Origin: Nitratidesulfovibrio sp. SRB-5
GTDB taxonomy: Bacteria > Desulfobacterota > Desulfovibrionia > Desulfovibrionales > Desulfovibrionaceae
Assembly (NCBI RefSeq): GCF_019931275.1
Contig: NZ_JAIOTY010000002.1
Location: forward strand, 764,131 to 828,130
DNA length: 64,000 nucleotides
Direction: 5' to 3'
Shown: piece by piece, positions 25,994-35,026 of the stretch
Layout of the letters: the number at the start of each line of letters is the position of its first letter
How positions within the stretch are numbered: position 1 is the stretch's first letter
Made by a program: the position numbers and the translations under genes
Notes under the pieces: model-generated
Told to the model about the DNA's origin: nothing
The model's input: only the letters and a program-made list of their open reading frames with translations
Databases searched by the model: none

Positions 25994-28900
25994 CTACGGC
26001 TGCGCGCCCTGGGTGAACCCGGAAAGCCCCTTGGTCACGTCGGTGGTGCGCAACTCTGACGCGGCCATCCGGCCATACAGCGACTGCGGGTCGCGCCGGG
26101 CCAGGTCTTCCAGGGTGGCCTTCCATGCGTCGACGTTGCCCATCTTGCGTTGCAGGCGCGCCACGCGATAGCGCATGGCCGCGTAGCCGGGGTCGGAATC
26201 GGGCACGTACTTGGCGTACTGGTCGGTCCAGTCCAGCGATTCGCGCAGGCGTCCCGCCGCCTCGGTGATGTCCATGAGCGAGAGCAGGCTTTCCTTGATG
26301 CGCGGGGTGTCTTCCTTTTCCGGGCTGGCCTGGGCCACGGCAAGGAAGTCGGACAGGGTCTCGCGGGTGAGCAGGTAGGCCTTTTCCAGTTCGCGCTTGC
26401 GCTCGGCGTCGCGCGACAGGAAGTAGCCCACGTAGGCCCGCTGTTCCTGGGGCAGGTCCTTGCGGTCGTACAGGCGCTGCCACAGGGGCACGGCCAGGTC
26501 TGGGTGCCCCAGGTTTTCCTGGGCCAGGGCCAGCGCGTAGTCCGCCTGCTTCTGCACCGGGTCGGACAGGCTCCACCCGGACACGCCCTGCATCACGTCG
26601 GCGATGCGCTGCCAGTTCTGGGTTTCCAGATGCACCTTGAGCGCCAGGGCCAGCACGGTTTCGCCGTGCTTGGGATCCTTCGGCCCCTTCAGGAACCCGT
26701 CCAGCATTTCCAGCGCCTTCTGGGGCTGCCCGGTATTGGCGTAGCTGAGGGCGATGGCCACGTGGGTGTCCACCGACAGGTCCTTCTCGTTTTCCTGGAT
26801 CAGCGGGTACTGTTCCCACAGTTGCAGGATGCGGCCATAGTTGCCGTCCGCCGCCGACTCGGCCACCATCTGGGTGAAGCTTTGCAGCGCGATTTCGCGC
26901 ACCTTGGGCAGCATGTCGCTGCCGGGGTGGGCCTGGGCGAATTCCACGGCGGATGCCAGCGCCTCGGGGAACTGACGGTTCCACAGGTACCACATGGTCA
27001 GCTTCAGCCGGGCCAGCGGCACCAGCGGGCTCTGCGGGTGGCCGGAAATGATGGTGGTGTACGCCTGCACCGGGCGGGTGTTGTCCGGCCTCTGGAACAC
27101 CGAGACCATCTCGGCGATGCTCGGCGTGTCGTGGATGCCTTCCTCCGCCAGGCGCATCAGCGATATGAGCCCGCCGTCCTTGTCCGGGAAGCGGCGCACC
27201 GCTTCTTCGTACAGCACCCGGGCGGCCTCCGGCTGTTTCTGCTTGGCCAGGATGTCGCCCTGCCGGGCCAGCACGGTGTCGATGTCGTCCGCTTCTGGGT
27301 TGAGGTTGTAGTACAGCCAGTAGTTGGCGCGGGCGTCGTCCAGCTTGCCCAGGTGGTCGGACACGTCGGCGGCCACGGTGAGCAGTTGCGGGTATTCCAG
27401 GTAGAAGCGGCCCCAGCGCTTGTCCACGAAGTCGAGGATGGACGCGGCCTGCTGGTAGTAGCCCATCTTGTACAGGGTGCGGGCCAGGCTGACCGAACCT
27501 TCGCGCACGTACTTGCTTTCGGGGAAGTCCTGCACGATGGACTGGAACTTGTCCGCGGCCTTCTGGTAGTCGCCGCGTTTGTAGGCCTCTTCGCCCGCGT
27601 AGTACATGGCCAGGGCGGCGTTTTCGTCGTGCGGATACTGGCGCCGCAGCAGGTTGAAGTAGCCTTCCGCCTCCTGCGAGTTGCCGATGCGCGTGTTCAG
27701 CAGCCCGAGGCGCAACAGGGCCTGCGGCACCCGGTGCGACTTCAGGTTGTAGTTCATGGCCTCGCTGGTGGCCGTGATGATCTTGTCGAAGACGGGAAGG
27801 ATGTTGTCCTTGTTCTGCGCGTAGAGCACGTCGCCGATGAGGTACAGCACCTCCTCGTACATGTCCTTGGGCGTGTCGCGTAGGCCCTTCAGGGTTTCCA
27901 GCAGTTCCAGCGCCTTGGGGTAGTCGGCGTTGACCATGAAGGTCTTGGCCTGCTCCAGCAGTTCCGCCGGGACCGGCGGCGCGGGAACGGGATTGCCCTT
28001 TTCGTCCACGTACACCACCTGGGTGGCGTTGGTGGCATTGGTGCCGTTGGTCGCGACCTTGCCCGCCGCCTCGGCCTGGGGCGAGGTGGCGTTGCCGGTG
28101 ACCGGGGGCGTGGGCTGGCCGTCGGGCTGCGGTGGCGGCGTGGGGCCTTCGGGACGGGGGGCGGCGGACTTGCGCGCCTCGCCCATATCCTTGGCCTGTT
28201 CCTTGGCCTGCTCCGGCTGACCCGGCTGACCCGTTTGGCCCGTCTGGTTTGTCTGCGTGGTCGCCTGCGCCACGGCCTGCGGCGCGGCGGGCTGCTCGTT
28301 CTGTCTGGCCGTGGCGGCGGGACCGGCTTCACCGCGCGAGGGCACCGGCGCGGGGGGCGTGGCCTGGGCGGATGCCGCCGCCTCTTCCGGCCATTCGGCA
28401 GGGCCGCCGGAATTGATGCGCGCCCGGATGGAATAGGGCACGGCAAAGAAGCTGCGGGGCTGCTCGGGCGCCTGTGCTGCGGGCTGTCCGCCAGTTTGGG
28501 CGGCGTCGGTCTGTGGCTGGGCGGGGGGTGTGGCCCCGATTTGTCCGGTAACCTGCGCGGGGGGCGCAGTGCCCGGTCCGGTGGAAAGCTTGCCGGTGAT
28601 CCCGCCTGCGGGCGCGGCCTGGGTCTGGCCGGTTCCGTTGGCGGTATCGCTGCCGTCGGTGAGGGCGCGTTCGACCACGCGCGGCTGCCGGGCGCCGTTC
28701 TGCGCCGGTGCGGGAGCGGTGGAGGGCGCCGGTGCGGGGGGGGCGGGAGGTGCGGGAATCGCGGGTTGGGCCGTCCGGGCGGGCTGTCCCGCCGGGGCGG
28801 CGGGCGGTGCCGGAGTGGGCACCGGGGGCGTTGCCCGTCCTGCCTGTTCCGGCGACTGGCCCGACTGGCTCGATTGAGCGGACGGCTGGCCCCCGTCGGA

Positions 28901-29299
28901 GGCAGTCCAGCGTTCGCCCATGGGATCGCGGAAGATGTCCACCACCACCCTGTCGGGGGCGGGACGGGTGACCACGTAGCCGAACCCCGGAGTGCGCGTG
29001 TCTATGCGCAGCCCGCCGGGCTGCGGGGCAACCTCTCCCACCAGGGCCGCGCCTGCCGGGTCGGCCCCGCCCATGCGCGCGGGAGCCGCGCCCACGGCGC
29101 GCGATGTCAGCGACAGGGTTTGCCGCCCGGTGCGGGCCACGTCCACGTCGCCGGGGCGGTCGAGGGTGATGGTCACCCGCTCGCGGTCGGGCAGGCCGCT
29201 CCACTGCCACGAGGCCGCGTGCGCGGCCGTGGCGGGCGGTCCGGCAAGGGCCGCGATGAGGAGCAGCCGGGCAAGACCGGCGGCGGTGGGTCGTTTCAC
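25994..29299 (-). CDS. Secreted AMIN-like/TPR protein, 1101 residues
   Basis: The start GTG 29299 (VKRPTAAGLARLLLIAALAGPPATAAHA) gives a signal peptide and has AGGA upstream. Residues 30-140 resemble an AMIN-type beta domain (RVTITLDRPGDVDVARTGRQTLSL, FGYVVTRPAPDRVVVDIFRDPMG) such as anchors proteins to the envelope. Residues 140-470 are a long Pro/Ala/Gln/Thr-rich linker containing repeat-encoded stretches (GQTGQPGQPEQ). From about 475 on come at least ten TPR-like repeats (for example AKTFMVNADYPKALELLETL, AMYYAGEEAYKRGDYQKAADKFQSIVQDFPESKYV), resembling periplasmic scaffolds of the BamD/YbgF kind. Its partner is unknown. It lies 207 bases downstream of the sigma-54 activator gene. Confidence 0.78.
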   Translation of the reverse strand: MKRPTAAGLARLLLIAALAGPPATAAHAASWQWSGLPDRERVTITLDRPGDVDVARTGRQTLSLTSRAVGAAPARMGGADPAGAALVGEVAPQPGGLRIDTRTPGFGYVVTRPAPDRVVVDIFRDPMGERWTASDGGQPSAQSSQSGQSPEQAGRATPPVPTPAPPAAPAGQPARTAQPAIPAPPAPPAPAPSTAPAPAQNGARQPRVVERALTDGSDTANGTGQTQAAPAGGITGKLSTGPGTAPPAQVTGQIGATPPAQPQTDAAQTGGQPAAQAPEQPRSFFAVPYSIRARINSGGPAEWPEEAAASAQATPPAPVPSRGEAGPAATARQNEQPAAPQAVAQATTQTNQTGQTGQPGQPEQAKEQAKDMGEARKSAAPRPEGPTPPPQPDGQPTPPVTGNATSPQAEAAGKVATNGTNATNATQVVYVDEKGNPVPAPPVPAELLEQAKTFMVNADYPKALELLETLKGLRDTPKDMYEEVLYLIGDVLYAQNKDNILPVFDKIITATSEAMNYNLKSHRVPQALLRLGLLNTRIGNSQEAEGYFNLLRRQYPHDENAALAMYYAGEEAYKRGDYQKAADKFQSIVQDFPESKYVREGSVSLARTLYKMGYYQQAASILDFVDKRWGRFYLEYPQLLTVAADVSDHLGKLDDARANYWLYYNLNPEADDIDTVLARQGDILAKQKQPEAARVLYEEAVRRFPDKDGGLISLMRLAEEGIHDTPSIAEMVSVFQRPDNTRPVQAYTTIISGHPQSPLVPLARLKLTMWYLWNRQFPEALASAVEFAQAHPGSDMLPKVREIALQSFTQMVAESAADGNYGRILQLWEQYPLIQENEKDLSVDTHVAIALSYANTGQPQKALEMLDGFLKGPKDPKHGETVLALALKVHLETQNWQRIADVMQGVSGWSLSDPVQKQADYALALAQENLGHPDLAVPLWQRLYDRKDLPQEQRAYVGYFLSRDAERKRELEKAYLLTRETLSDFLAVAQASPEKEDTPRIKESLLSLMDITEAAGRLRESLDWTDQYAKYVPDSDPGYAAMRYRVARLQRKMGNVDAWKATLEDLARRDPQSLYGRMAASELRTTDVTKGLSGFTQGAQP

Positions 29300-29506
29300 G
29301 CAAGAATCCTGTGCATGTACGCGTACGTGTGCGCGGGCGGAAACGCGCCCGTGGCCCGGCGTCGGCGTTGTTGCGGATGCCGTGCCCCCTGTGCGGCGGG
29401 AAAAAACCGACACGGGCACTTGTTTGTAGCAAAAAGCGTGCAGCGGCGGATGGCTGCGTGTGCCCGGCCCGCCGCGCGAGCCTTCGTCACCGGGCGCATG
29501 CCGCGA

Positions 29507-30559
29507 TCACGAGTCGGCGCGTTTCTTCTTCAGCTTCTCGATGAGCGTGGTGCGCTTGATGCCCAGGATTTCCGCCGCCTGGTTCTTCACGCCCTCGGCC
29601 ATGGTCAGGGCCTCGTCCAGCAGGCGTTCTTCCACCGTGTCCAGAAAATCCTTCAGGTTCATGCCCTTGTCGCGCAGATCGGTGATGGTGGGCCAGCTGA
29701 AGCCTGCGGGCATGCCGCCGGATGCGGCGCCCGTGGCCGCGGGCAGCGGGTCGGGCGGGGTCGGCTCCGGCAGCGAGACGATGTCGCCCACCTCGTCCAG
29801 TATCTTGCGGGGCAGGTCGGCGGGGGGCACCACGTCGTCGTCGGCGAGGATGCTGAGCCGTTCCATGAAGTTTTCCAGCTCGCGCACGTTGCCCGGCCAC
29901 GAATAGGCGGCCAGCACCTTGCGCGTGTCGGGCGCCAGCGCCAGGCAGCGGCGGCCCTTGCGTTCGCAGAAGCGGCGCATGAAATGTTCGGCCAGCACCA
30001 GGATGTCGCCGCCGCGCTCGCGCAGGGCGGGCAGGTGCAGGGGAATGACGTTGAGGCGGTAGTACAGGTCTTCGCGGAAGCGCCCGGCGGCCACCTCGCG
30101 CTCGAGGTCGCGGTTGGTGGCGGCCACGATGCGCACGTCCACCTTCTTCACGCCCGCGCCGCCCACGCGCTCGATTTCCTTTTCCTGCAGCACGCGCAGG
30201 ATCTTGACCTGCAACGTCAGGTCCATCTCGCCGATTTCGTCCAGGAAGATGGTGCCGCCGTCGGCCAGTTCGAACCTGCCGGGCCGCGAACGGATGGCGT
30301 GGGTGAAGGCGCCCTTCTCGTGGCCGAAGAGCTCCGATTCCAGAAGTTCCTTGGGAATGGCCCCGCAGTTGATGGGCACGAAGGGCATGGACCGGCGCTG
30401 GCTGTTGGAATGCAGCGCGCGCACCAGAAGTTCCTTGCCGGTGCCCGATTCGCCCGTGACCAGCACGGTGCTGTCGGTGGGGGCCACTTTGGCCAGAATG
30501 CGGAAAACGTCCCTGAGCGATGTGCTTTGGCCGATGATGCCGCTGGTGTCGAGATCCAT
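29507..30559 (-). CDS. Sigma-54-dependent activator without receiver domain
   Basis: 350 residues: AAA+ domain from residue 1 and a Fis-type helix-turn-helix at the end (ERLLDEALTMAEGVKNQAAEILGIKRTTLIEKLKKK). Walker A is GESGTGKE, Walker B GGTIFLDEIGEM, and the arginine-finger region FREDLYYRLNVIPLHLP is intact. The sigma-54 contact loop reads GAFTHA instead of GAFTGA. There is no N-terminal sensory domain, so activity must be controlled by expression or a partner protein, as for PspF. Start ATG 30559 follows GGGAGAGGGA. The target genes are not evident; the TPR gene downstream and the flagellar-rod-like gene at 33 kb are candidates only by proximity. Confidence 0.88.
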   Translation of the reverse strand: MDLDTSGIIGQSTSLRDVFRILAKVAPTDSTVLVTGESGTGKELLVRALHSNSQRRSMPFVPINCGAIPKELLESELFGHEKGAFTHAIRSRPGRFELADGGTIFLDEIGEMDLTLQVKILRVLQEKEIERVGGAGVKKVDVRIVAATNRDLEREVAAGRFREDLYYRLNVIPLHLPALRERGGDILVLAEHFMRRFCERKGRRCLALAPDTRKVLAAYSWPGNVRELENFMERLSILADDDVVPPADLPRKILDEVGDIVSLPEPTPPDPLPAATGAASGGMPAGFSWPTITDLRDKGMNLKDFLDTVEERLLDEALTMAEGVKNQAAEILGIKRTTLIEKLKKKRADS

Positions 30560-31262
30560 TCCCTCTCCCGGAAGGCTCGCTGAATGTGTCCCGATTCCCC
30601 CCGTGCCATCCCGATGCGTGCGCCGGTCCGCTTCGCCTGCATGCCGCGTCAGCCCGTCACGCCTACCCGTCACGCCGGGGTGTCGCGCCTGGCCGTTACG
30701 ATGGCCGCCTCGCGCGGCTGGACCGAACAGGCCGGTTTTCCGGACAATTATCCGTTCCCCGGACAGGTATCCGGTCAGGCACGAACGCACGTGTATGGTC
30801 CGAAAACCCCCTGCGGCCCCGGACTTCGCATTCCGGAACACGGGCGGCATGGCACGTCTGGCTTCATCAGTGTCAATTCGCTGACACGAAGTCAAGTATA
30901 GGGGCGAAAAAAGCGGCTTCCGTGTGCCGGGGCGGGGCATGTGCCGCCTGTGCGGCGTCCGCGCGGCATCTGGTCGGCCCCCGCCCTTGAAAGGGGGCTG
31001 TTGGGCGTGCGCACCCGCACGCACGGAACCCGGGGCGGAAAGGGCGACGCAAGGACCGGGACAGGGCAGGACAGGTAGGGCCGGGACAAGACCGGAGCAG
31101 GGGCGGGGGGGCGAAAGGCGTGCAGCGGGGCAGGTGGGGGCGACAGGCAGCCCGGCAGGCAGACTGGCAGGCGCATCGGGGCGGTGCACGGCACGGGGTG
31201 GTATCCGCAAGGTGCGTACCTTGCCCGAAGGGCCGTGCCGCCGTATGCTTTACGGCATCTCT

Positions 31263-31322
31263 GCATCAGGACGCGTTGCGGCGCATCAGGACGCGTTGCG
31301 GCGCATCAGGACGCATTGCAGC
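31263..31322 (+). repeat. 20-bp tandem repeat, three units
   Basis: GCATCAGGACGCGTTGCGGC is repeated three times with two substitutions in the last unit. It lies in the 954-base gap 30560-31513 between divergent genes, where I see no gene. Confidence 0.8.
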
Positions 31323-31370
31323 GCAGCCGGGCAGTGCAGCTTCTGTCCGGGCCGCCCGCGCCTGTCAATG

Positions 31371-31490
31371 TCCGGCAACGTCTGGCAAGGCCTGCCTGCG
31401 TTTGCCTGCGTCTGCCAACGCTTGGCAAGGCTTGGCAAGGTCCGGCAAGGCTTGGCAACGTCTGCAAAGGCTTGGCGAAGTCCGGCGGCC
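31371..31490 (+). repeat. 10-bp helically phased tandem repeat before the AEC transporter gene
   Basis: Twelve consecutive 10-base units (consensus CTTGGCAAGG; variants TCCGGCAACG, TCTGCCAACG) end 23 bases before the GTG at 31514. The period equals about one helical turn, so the same groove face is presented each time. Confidence 0.78.
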
Positions 31491-31513
31491 ACGAGTCCGC
31501 CTGGGAGTTTTTC

Positions 31514-32527
31514 GTGCTCGACATTCTTTCCGCCCTGGTTCCGGTGTTCGGCATCATCGTGCTGGGCATGTGCGTGGAGCGCATGGGCAGCCTGCCCAAG
31601 GGCACGCCCGCCGCCCTGAACCAGTTCGTGTTCCGGGTTTCGCTGCCCGCGCTGCTGTTCCATGCCGTGGCCCGCAAGACGCCGGAAGAACTGGCGCGCG
31701 GCGGCTTTGCCGTGGGCACGGTGGCGGGGATGCTGCTGGCCTTTGCGCTGGGGTATCTGCTGTGCTCGCGCGGGGGGCGGCGCCACGGCCCGGACGTGGC
31801 CGTGCTGGCCCAGGCCGCCAGCTTTCCCAACAGCGCCTTTCTGGGGCTGCCCATCGTGACCTCACTGGTGCCCGGCAACGACGACGCGGTGCTGGCCGGG
31901 GGCATGGTCTCCGTGCTGTGCCTTGCCGTGCTGCTGGTGACCATGGCCCGGCTGGAGGCCATCCGCAGGGGCGGCGGCCTGTCGTGGCGGGTGCTGCGCG
32001 AGGTGGCGGCTGCCCTTGGGCGCAATCCCATCCTGTTGGCCTCCGTGGGCGGGGTGGCGGTAAGCCTTTCCGGGCTGGGGCTGGCCCGCCCCGTGGCCGC
32101 CATGGCCTCCATGCTGGGGGCCACGGCATCGCCGTGCGCGCTGTTCGGCATCGGCATGGTGCTGGCCGCGCAACTGACCGCCGAGGGCGCAGGCTGCCCG
32201 CCCGGCAGCGCGGGGGACGGCAGCGGCGAATGCGACCCGCAGGCCCTTTCGCCGCTGGCCCGGCAGGTGGCGGTGAACGCGGTGAAGCTGTTCGCCCACC
32301 CGGCGCTGACCTGGCTGTGCCTGTGGGCGCTGGGAGTGCGCGGGCAGTGGCTGGGCATGGGGGTGCTGTTCGCGGCCATGCCCACGGCGGCGGTGGCCTA
32401 CGTGGTGGCGGAAAGCTACGGCGCGGGCACGCGCGACACCTCCCGGGCCATCGTGGTGAGCACCATGCTTTCCGCGCTGACGCTGTTCGGCACCGTGGTG
32501 CTGCTGCGGCATCTGCAATTGCTGTAG
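31514..32527 (+). CDS. AEC (auxin efflux carrier)-family transporter
   Basis: This 337-residue inner-membrane carrier has about ten helices. It begins VLDILSALVPVFGIIVLGMCVERMG and carries FVFRVSLPALLFHAVA and the characteristic AQAASFPNSAFLGLPI, with a second half ALFGIGMVLAAQL ... FAAMPTAAVAYVVAESYG. AEC proteins move organic acids such as malate or malonate; the substrate is unknown. GTG 31514 is used since GGGAG lies six bases upstream and the protein then starts directly with the first helix. The central loop contains a short low-complexity insert (GAGCPPGSAGDGSGE). Confidence 0.85.
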   Translation: MLDILSALVPVFGIIVLGMCVERMGSLPKGTPAALNQFVFRVSLPALLFHAVARKTPEELARGGFAVGTVAGMLLAFALGYLLCSRGGRRHGPDVAVLAQAASFPNSAFLGLPIVTSLVPGNDDAVLAGGMVSVLCLAVLLVTMARLEAIRRGGGLSWRVLREVAAALGRNPILLASVGGVAVSLSGLGLARPVAAMASMLGATASPCALFGIGMVLAAQLTAEGAGCPPGSAGDGSGECDPQALSPLARQVAVNAVKLFAHPALTWLCLWALGVRGQWLGMGVLFAAMPTAAVAYVVAESYGAGTRDTSRAIVVSTMLSALTLFGTVVLLRHLQLL

Positions 32528-32770
32528 CGGCCATCCCCCCCCCAATATTCCCGAAGACGGAGGCAAGGCGAAAAGGAAGCGCGCCGCGTACCCCTGCGGG
32601 TGCGCGGCGCGCATGTTGCCTTGGCTCTGCCCGGCGCGTGCGCCGGTGGATTGCGGGGCAATGCCCCTCGGTTGCGGTGGCCCTTCCGTTCTCTTGTCTT
32701 TCCTCTTTCCCTTCCTTTCAGGATAAGCACGGCCCGGTTGGCGGGCAAGGTCGTCGGAAGCCGGGGGCGG

Positions 32771-32901
32771 TTTCCAAAGGAGGGTTTTCGTTCGTTGGCG
32801 AGGAAAACGGGCCTGTCATGAAGGCGTATGCTCTTGCTGTATTCAACTGAGATGGCAGGCGAAACTTGATGGGGCCAACGGGCGAAAGGACAACTTAGAA
32901 A
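32771..32901. repeat. Family A cruciform element, copy 4
   Basis: GTTCGTTGGC (32789-32798) faces GCCAACGGGC (32874-32883), and CCTGTCAT (32812-32819) faces ATGGCAGG (32852-32859). The core around CTCTTGCTGTATTCAACTGA matches the interrupted copy at 18.6 kb. It ends six bases from the stop codon of the flagellar-rod-like gene. The 380-base gap 32528-32907 holds nothing else that I can identify. Confidence 0.7.
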
Positions 32902-32907
32902 CAGCCC

Positions 32908-33318
32908 CTAGACGAAGCGGTCCACGAGTATCCCCGTCATCTCGTCCCGTGCGCGCACCACGGCGGCGTTGGCCTCGAAGGCGCGCTGGTCCGTGAGCAT
33001 GCTGACCATCTCGTTGGCCACGTCGGTGTTGCTGCCTTCTATGGCGCCTGTCTCCACCGTAACGCTGCCGTCCGCATGCACCACGCGGCGCAGATCCATG
33101 CGCAGCGGGCCTTCGGTGGTGCTCTGGCGGATTTCCGCCACCTGCACGCCCCGCTCCTGCCCGTCCTGCCCGTTCTGGCTGGCAGGACCGGTTTGCAGGC
33201 GCACGTCGGACGCACGGAATTCGTCCGTGTTCATGTTCGCCACGTTGTTGGCCGTGACGGCCATGGACGTGCCGAAGGCATCCAGTGCGCTGAGCGGTGT
33301 GCCGAATCCGTCTATCAT
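32908..33318 (-). CDS. Flagellar basal-body rod (FlgC/FlgG-like) protein
   Basis: 136 residues. The N-terminal flg_bb_rod pattern is clear (GFGTPLSALDAFGTSMAVTANNVANMNTDEFRASDV), as is the C-terminal one (EGSNTDVANEMVSMLTDQRAFEANAAVVRARDEMTGILVD). These helices form the axial coiled coil of rod, hook and filament-cap proteins exported by the flagellar type III system. The short spacer between them makes it FlgC- or FlgB-sized. It stands alone outside any flagellar operon, so its role in the rod is uncertain. Start ATG 33318 has AGGAGA upstream. Confidence 0.82.
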   Translation of the reverse strand: MIDGFGTPLSALDAFGTSMAVTANNVANMNTDEFRASDVRLQTGPASQNGQDGQERGVQVAEIRQSTTEGPLRMDLRRVVHADGSVTVETGAIEGSNTDVANEMVSMLTDQRAFEANAAVVRARDEMTGILVDRFV

Positions 33319-33580
33319 GGCGTGTCTCCTGCGCGGGGGCGGTCTCCCCCGATTCCCCCTGCACGGTATGATAAGTCCGATGGCGTCGCCTGTCACGGGG
33401 GGCGGGGGGGGGCGAGAAGCGGGAATCGCGCCAGGGTGCGGCGTGGCGTTTTGCGGCCTTGCGTCGCGCGCAAAAAGGCATCCCCGGCGGTTGATTGCCG
33501 GGGATGCCTGCCGTGCGTGCTGCTTGATCGATGCGCCGCGAGAGGATGAGGCGCGAATCGCGCCCGGCGGTCAGGGGCGG

Positions 33581-34360
33581 CTAGCCCTTGCGCACTTCCC
33601 GCTCGATGCTGGCGAAGGCGTTGTGGCAGTGGATGGATTCGAAGCTTTCCACCTCCACGCGGAACCAGGCCACGTGGGGGTGGCCTTCCAGTCGCTGGGC
33701 CGCCGCGCGCACCACGTCTTCCACAAACGTCGGATGGGCGAAGGCGTCCTCGGTGACGAATTTCTCGTCCTCGCGCTTCAGCAGGGTGTACACCGGCGAC
33801 GAACCCGCCGCCTCGGCCAGATCGATGAACTCTTCCATCCAACTGAACCCGGTCATGCGGATGGACATGCGCACCACGGCGCGCTGGCTGTGCGCCCCTT
33901 CGTCGCTGATGGCCTTGGAGCACGGGCACACGGTCATCACCGGCACTTCCAGTTCCAGCAGGAACGAGGGCTTGCCGTCGCCCAGTTCACCCGTCAGGCG
34001 GCATTCGTACCACACCAGGCCGGAGCTGGCCGTGGCGGGCGCGCCCTTGCGCACGAAGTAGGGAAAGCGGAACAGCGCGTAGGCCTTGCGGGCGTGCAGC
34101 CGTTCCTTCACGTCTTCGAGCAGGCGCTTCATGGAGTTGTAGTCCAGTTCCTCGGACCAGTTCTCCAGCGCCTCGACGAAGCGGCTCATGTGGGTGCCCT
34201 TGAATTCCGCGGGCAGATCCACGCCGATGTCCACGGTGGCCACGGTATGCTGGCTGCCCTGGGCCCGGTCGCGGACCACCAGGGGCAGCTTGAGGTTCTT
34301 CACGCCCACGCGGTCGATGGGCATGGCCACCTGCGCCGGGCTGTTCTGTACGTCTTCCAT
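33581..34360 (-). CDS. folE2: GTP cyclohydrolase FolE2 (type IB)
   Basis: FolE2 converts GTP to dihydroneopterin triphosphate, the first step of folate and (through queuosine precursors) deazapurine synthesis. The 259-residue protein has the GCYH-IB signature VTMCPCSKEIS-like segment ([24 protein letters not shown]) with the metal-binding cysteine, plus [14 protein letters not shown] near the C-terminus. FolE2 enzymes work with several divalent metals and often substitute for zinc-dependent FolE when zinc is scarce. It lies 18 bases downstream of the NikR-like gene on the same strand, indicating one transcript. Confidence 0.93.
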   Translation of the reverse strand: MEDVQNSPAQVAMPIDRVGVKNLKLPLVVRDRAQGSQHTVATVDIGVDLPAEFKGTHMSRFVEALENWSEELDYNSMKRLLEDVKERLHARKAYALFRFPYFVRKGAPATASSGLVWYECRLTGELGDGKPSFLLELEVPVMTVCPCSKAISDEGAHSQRAVVRMSIRMTGFSWMEEFIDLAEAAGSSPVYTLLKREDEKFVTEDAFAHPTFVEDVVRAAAQRLEGHPHVAWFRVEVESFESIHCHNAFASIEREVRKG

Positions 34361-34378
34361 GTGATGCCTGAAAAATCC

Positions 34379-34798
34379 TTAGGTGAGGTCTTGCCCGGTG
34401 GTGGTAAGCGAAAGCTTGCCGTGCTTCACGCCCTTGGTGGAAATGAGCCGCTGCGACAGGGTGCGCACGTCCGCGCCGGGGCCCTTCAGCACCAGCACCT
34501 CGAGGCAGTTGTGGTGGTCCAGATGCACGTGCAGCGAGGTGATGATGATGCCGTGGTGGTCGTGCTGGATTTCGGTCAGCCGCTGGGCCAGATCGCTCTT
34601 GTGGTGGTCGTACACGATGGTCAGGGTGCCCGCGATTTCGCGGTCGGTGTCTTCCCATTCCTGCTGGACCAGAGTGTTGCGGATCAGGTCGCGGATGGCT
34701 TCCGACCGGGTCTGGTAGCAGCGGTCGTCGCACAGGGCATCGAATTTTTCGAGCAGGTCGGAATCGAGAGAGACGCCGAAGCGGATGGTGCGGCCCAT
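34379..34798 (-). CDS. nikR: NikR-family nickel-responsive transcriptional regulator
   Basis: 139 residues: an N-terminal ribbon-helix-helix ([41 protein letters not shown]) followed by the ACT-like nickel domain. The nickel ligands are in place: His79, His90 and His92 in [11 protein letters not shown], and Cys98. NikR binds DNA when nickel is bound and represses nickel uptake. Start ATG 34798 gives the standard N-terminus. It is co-oriented with folE2 (18-base gap), which is unusual. No GTATGA-type NikR half-sites were recognised upstream. Confidence 0.9.
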   Translation of the reverse strand: MGRTIRFGVSLDSDLLEKFDALCDDRCYQTRSEAIRDLIRNTLVQQEWEDTDREIAGTLTIVYDHHKSDLAQRLTEIQHDHHGIIITSLHVHLDHHNCLEVLVLKGPGADVRTLSQRLISTKGVKHGKLSLTTTGQDLT

Positions 34799-34898
34799 AA
34801 CGGCTCCTGTGGTTGCGGTGGCGGTGTCCTGCGGTGAAGGGGCTGCCCGGAGGCGGGGGATGTCCGAAAAATGTCTTTCAGAGGGGACCGTCACGAGT

Positions 34899-35010
34899 AG
34901 GATTTTTGTTCTCTGCCAAGGAAGAATGGTTTTTTATGGAAGGAATATACTCTGATGGTATTTGACTGGAATAAAAAACCATTCTGACGAAGGCAGAGGG
35001 CAAAAAGACA
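34899..35010. repeat. Family A cruciform element, copy 5
   Basis: The 15-bp perfect arms are AGAATGGTTTTTTAT (34923-34937) and ATAAAAAACCATTCT (34971-34985), the apical hairpin is ATAC-TCTGATG-GTAT (34947-34961), and the outer arms are CTCTGCC and GGCAGAG with flanking TTTTTG and CAAAAAG. Relative to copy 3 the arm sequences differ but remain complementary. The element lies 16 bases downstream of the methyltransferase stop. Confidence 0.78.
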
Positions 35011-35026
35011 TTCGTGGCGGTGCCCT

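Noticed and set aside
31263-31490. CRISPR array
   Set aside because: Repeats are directly adjacent with no unique spacers, and no cas genes are present.
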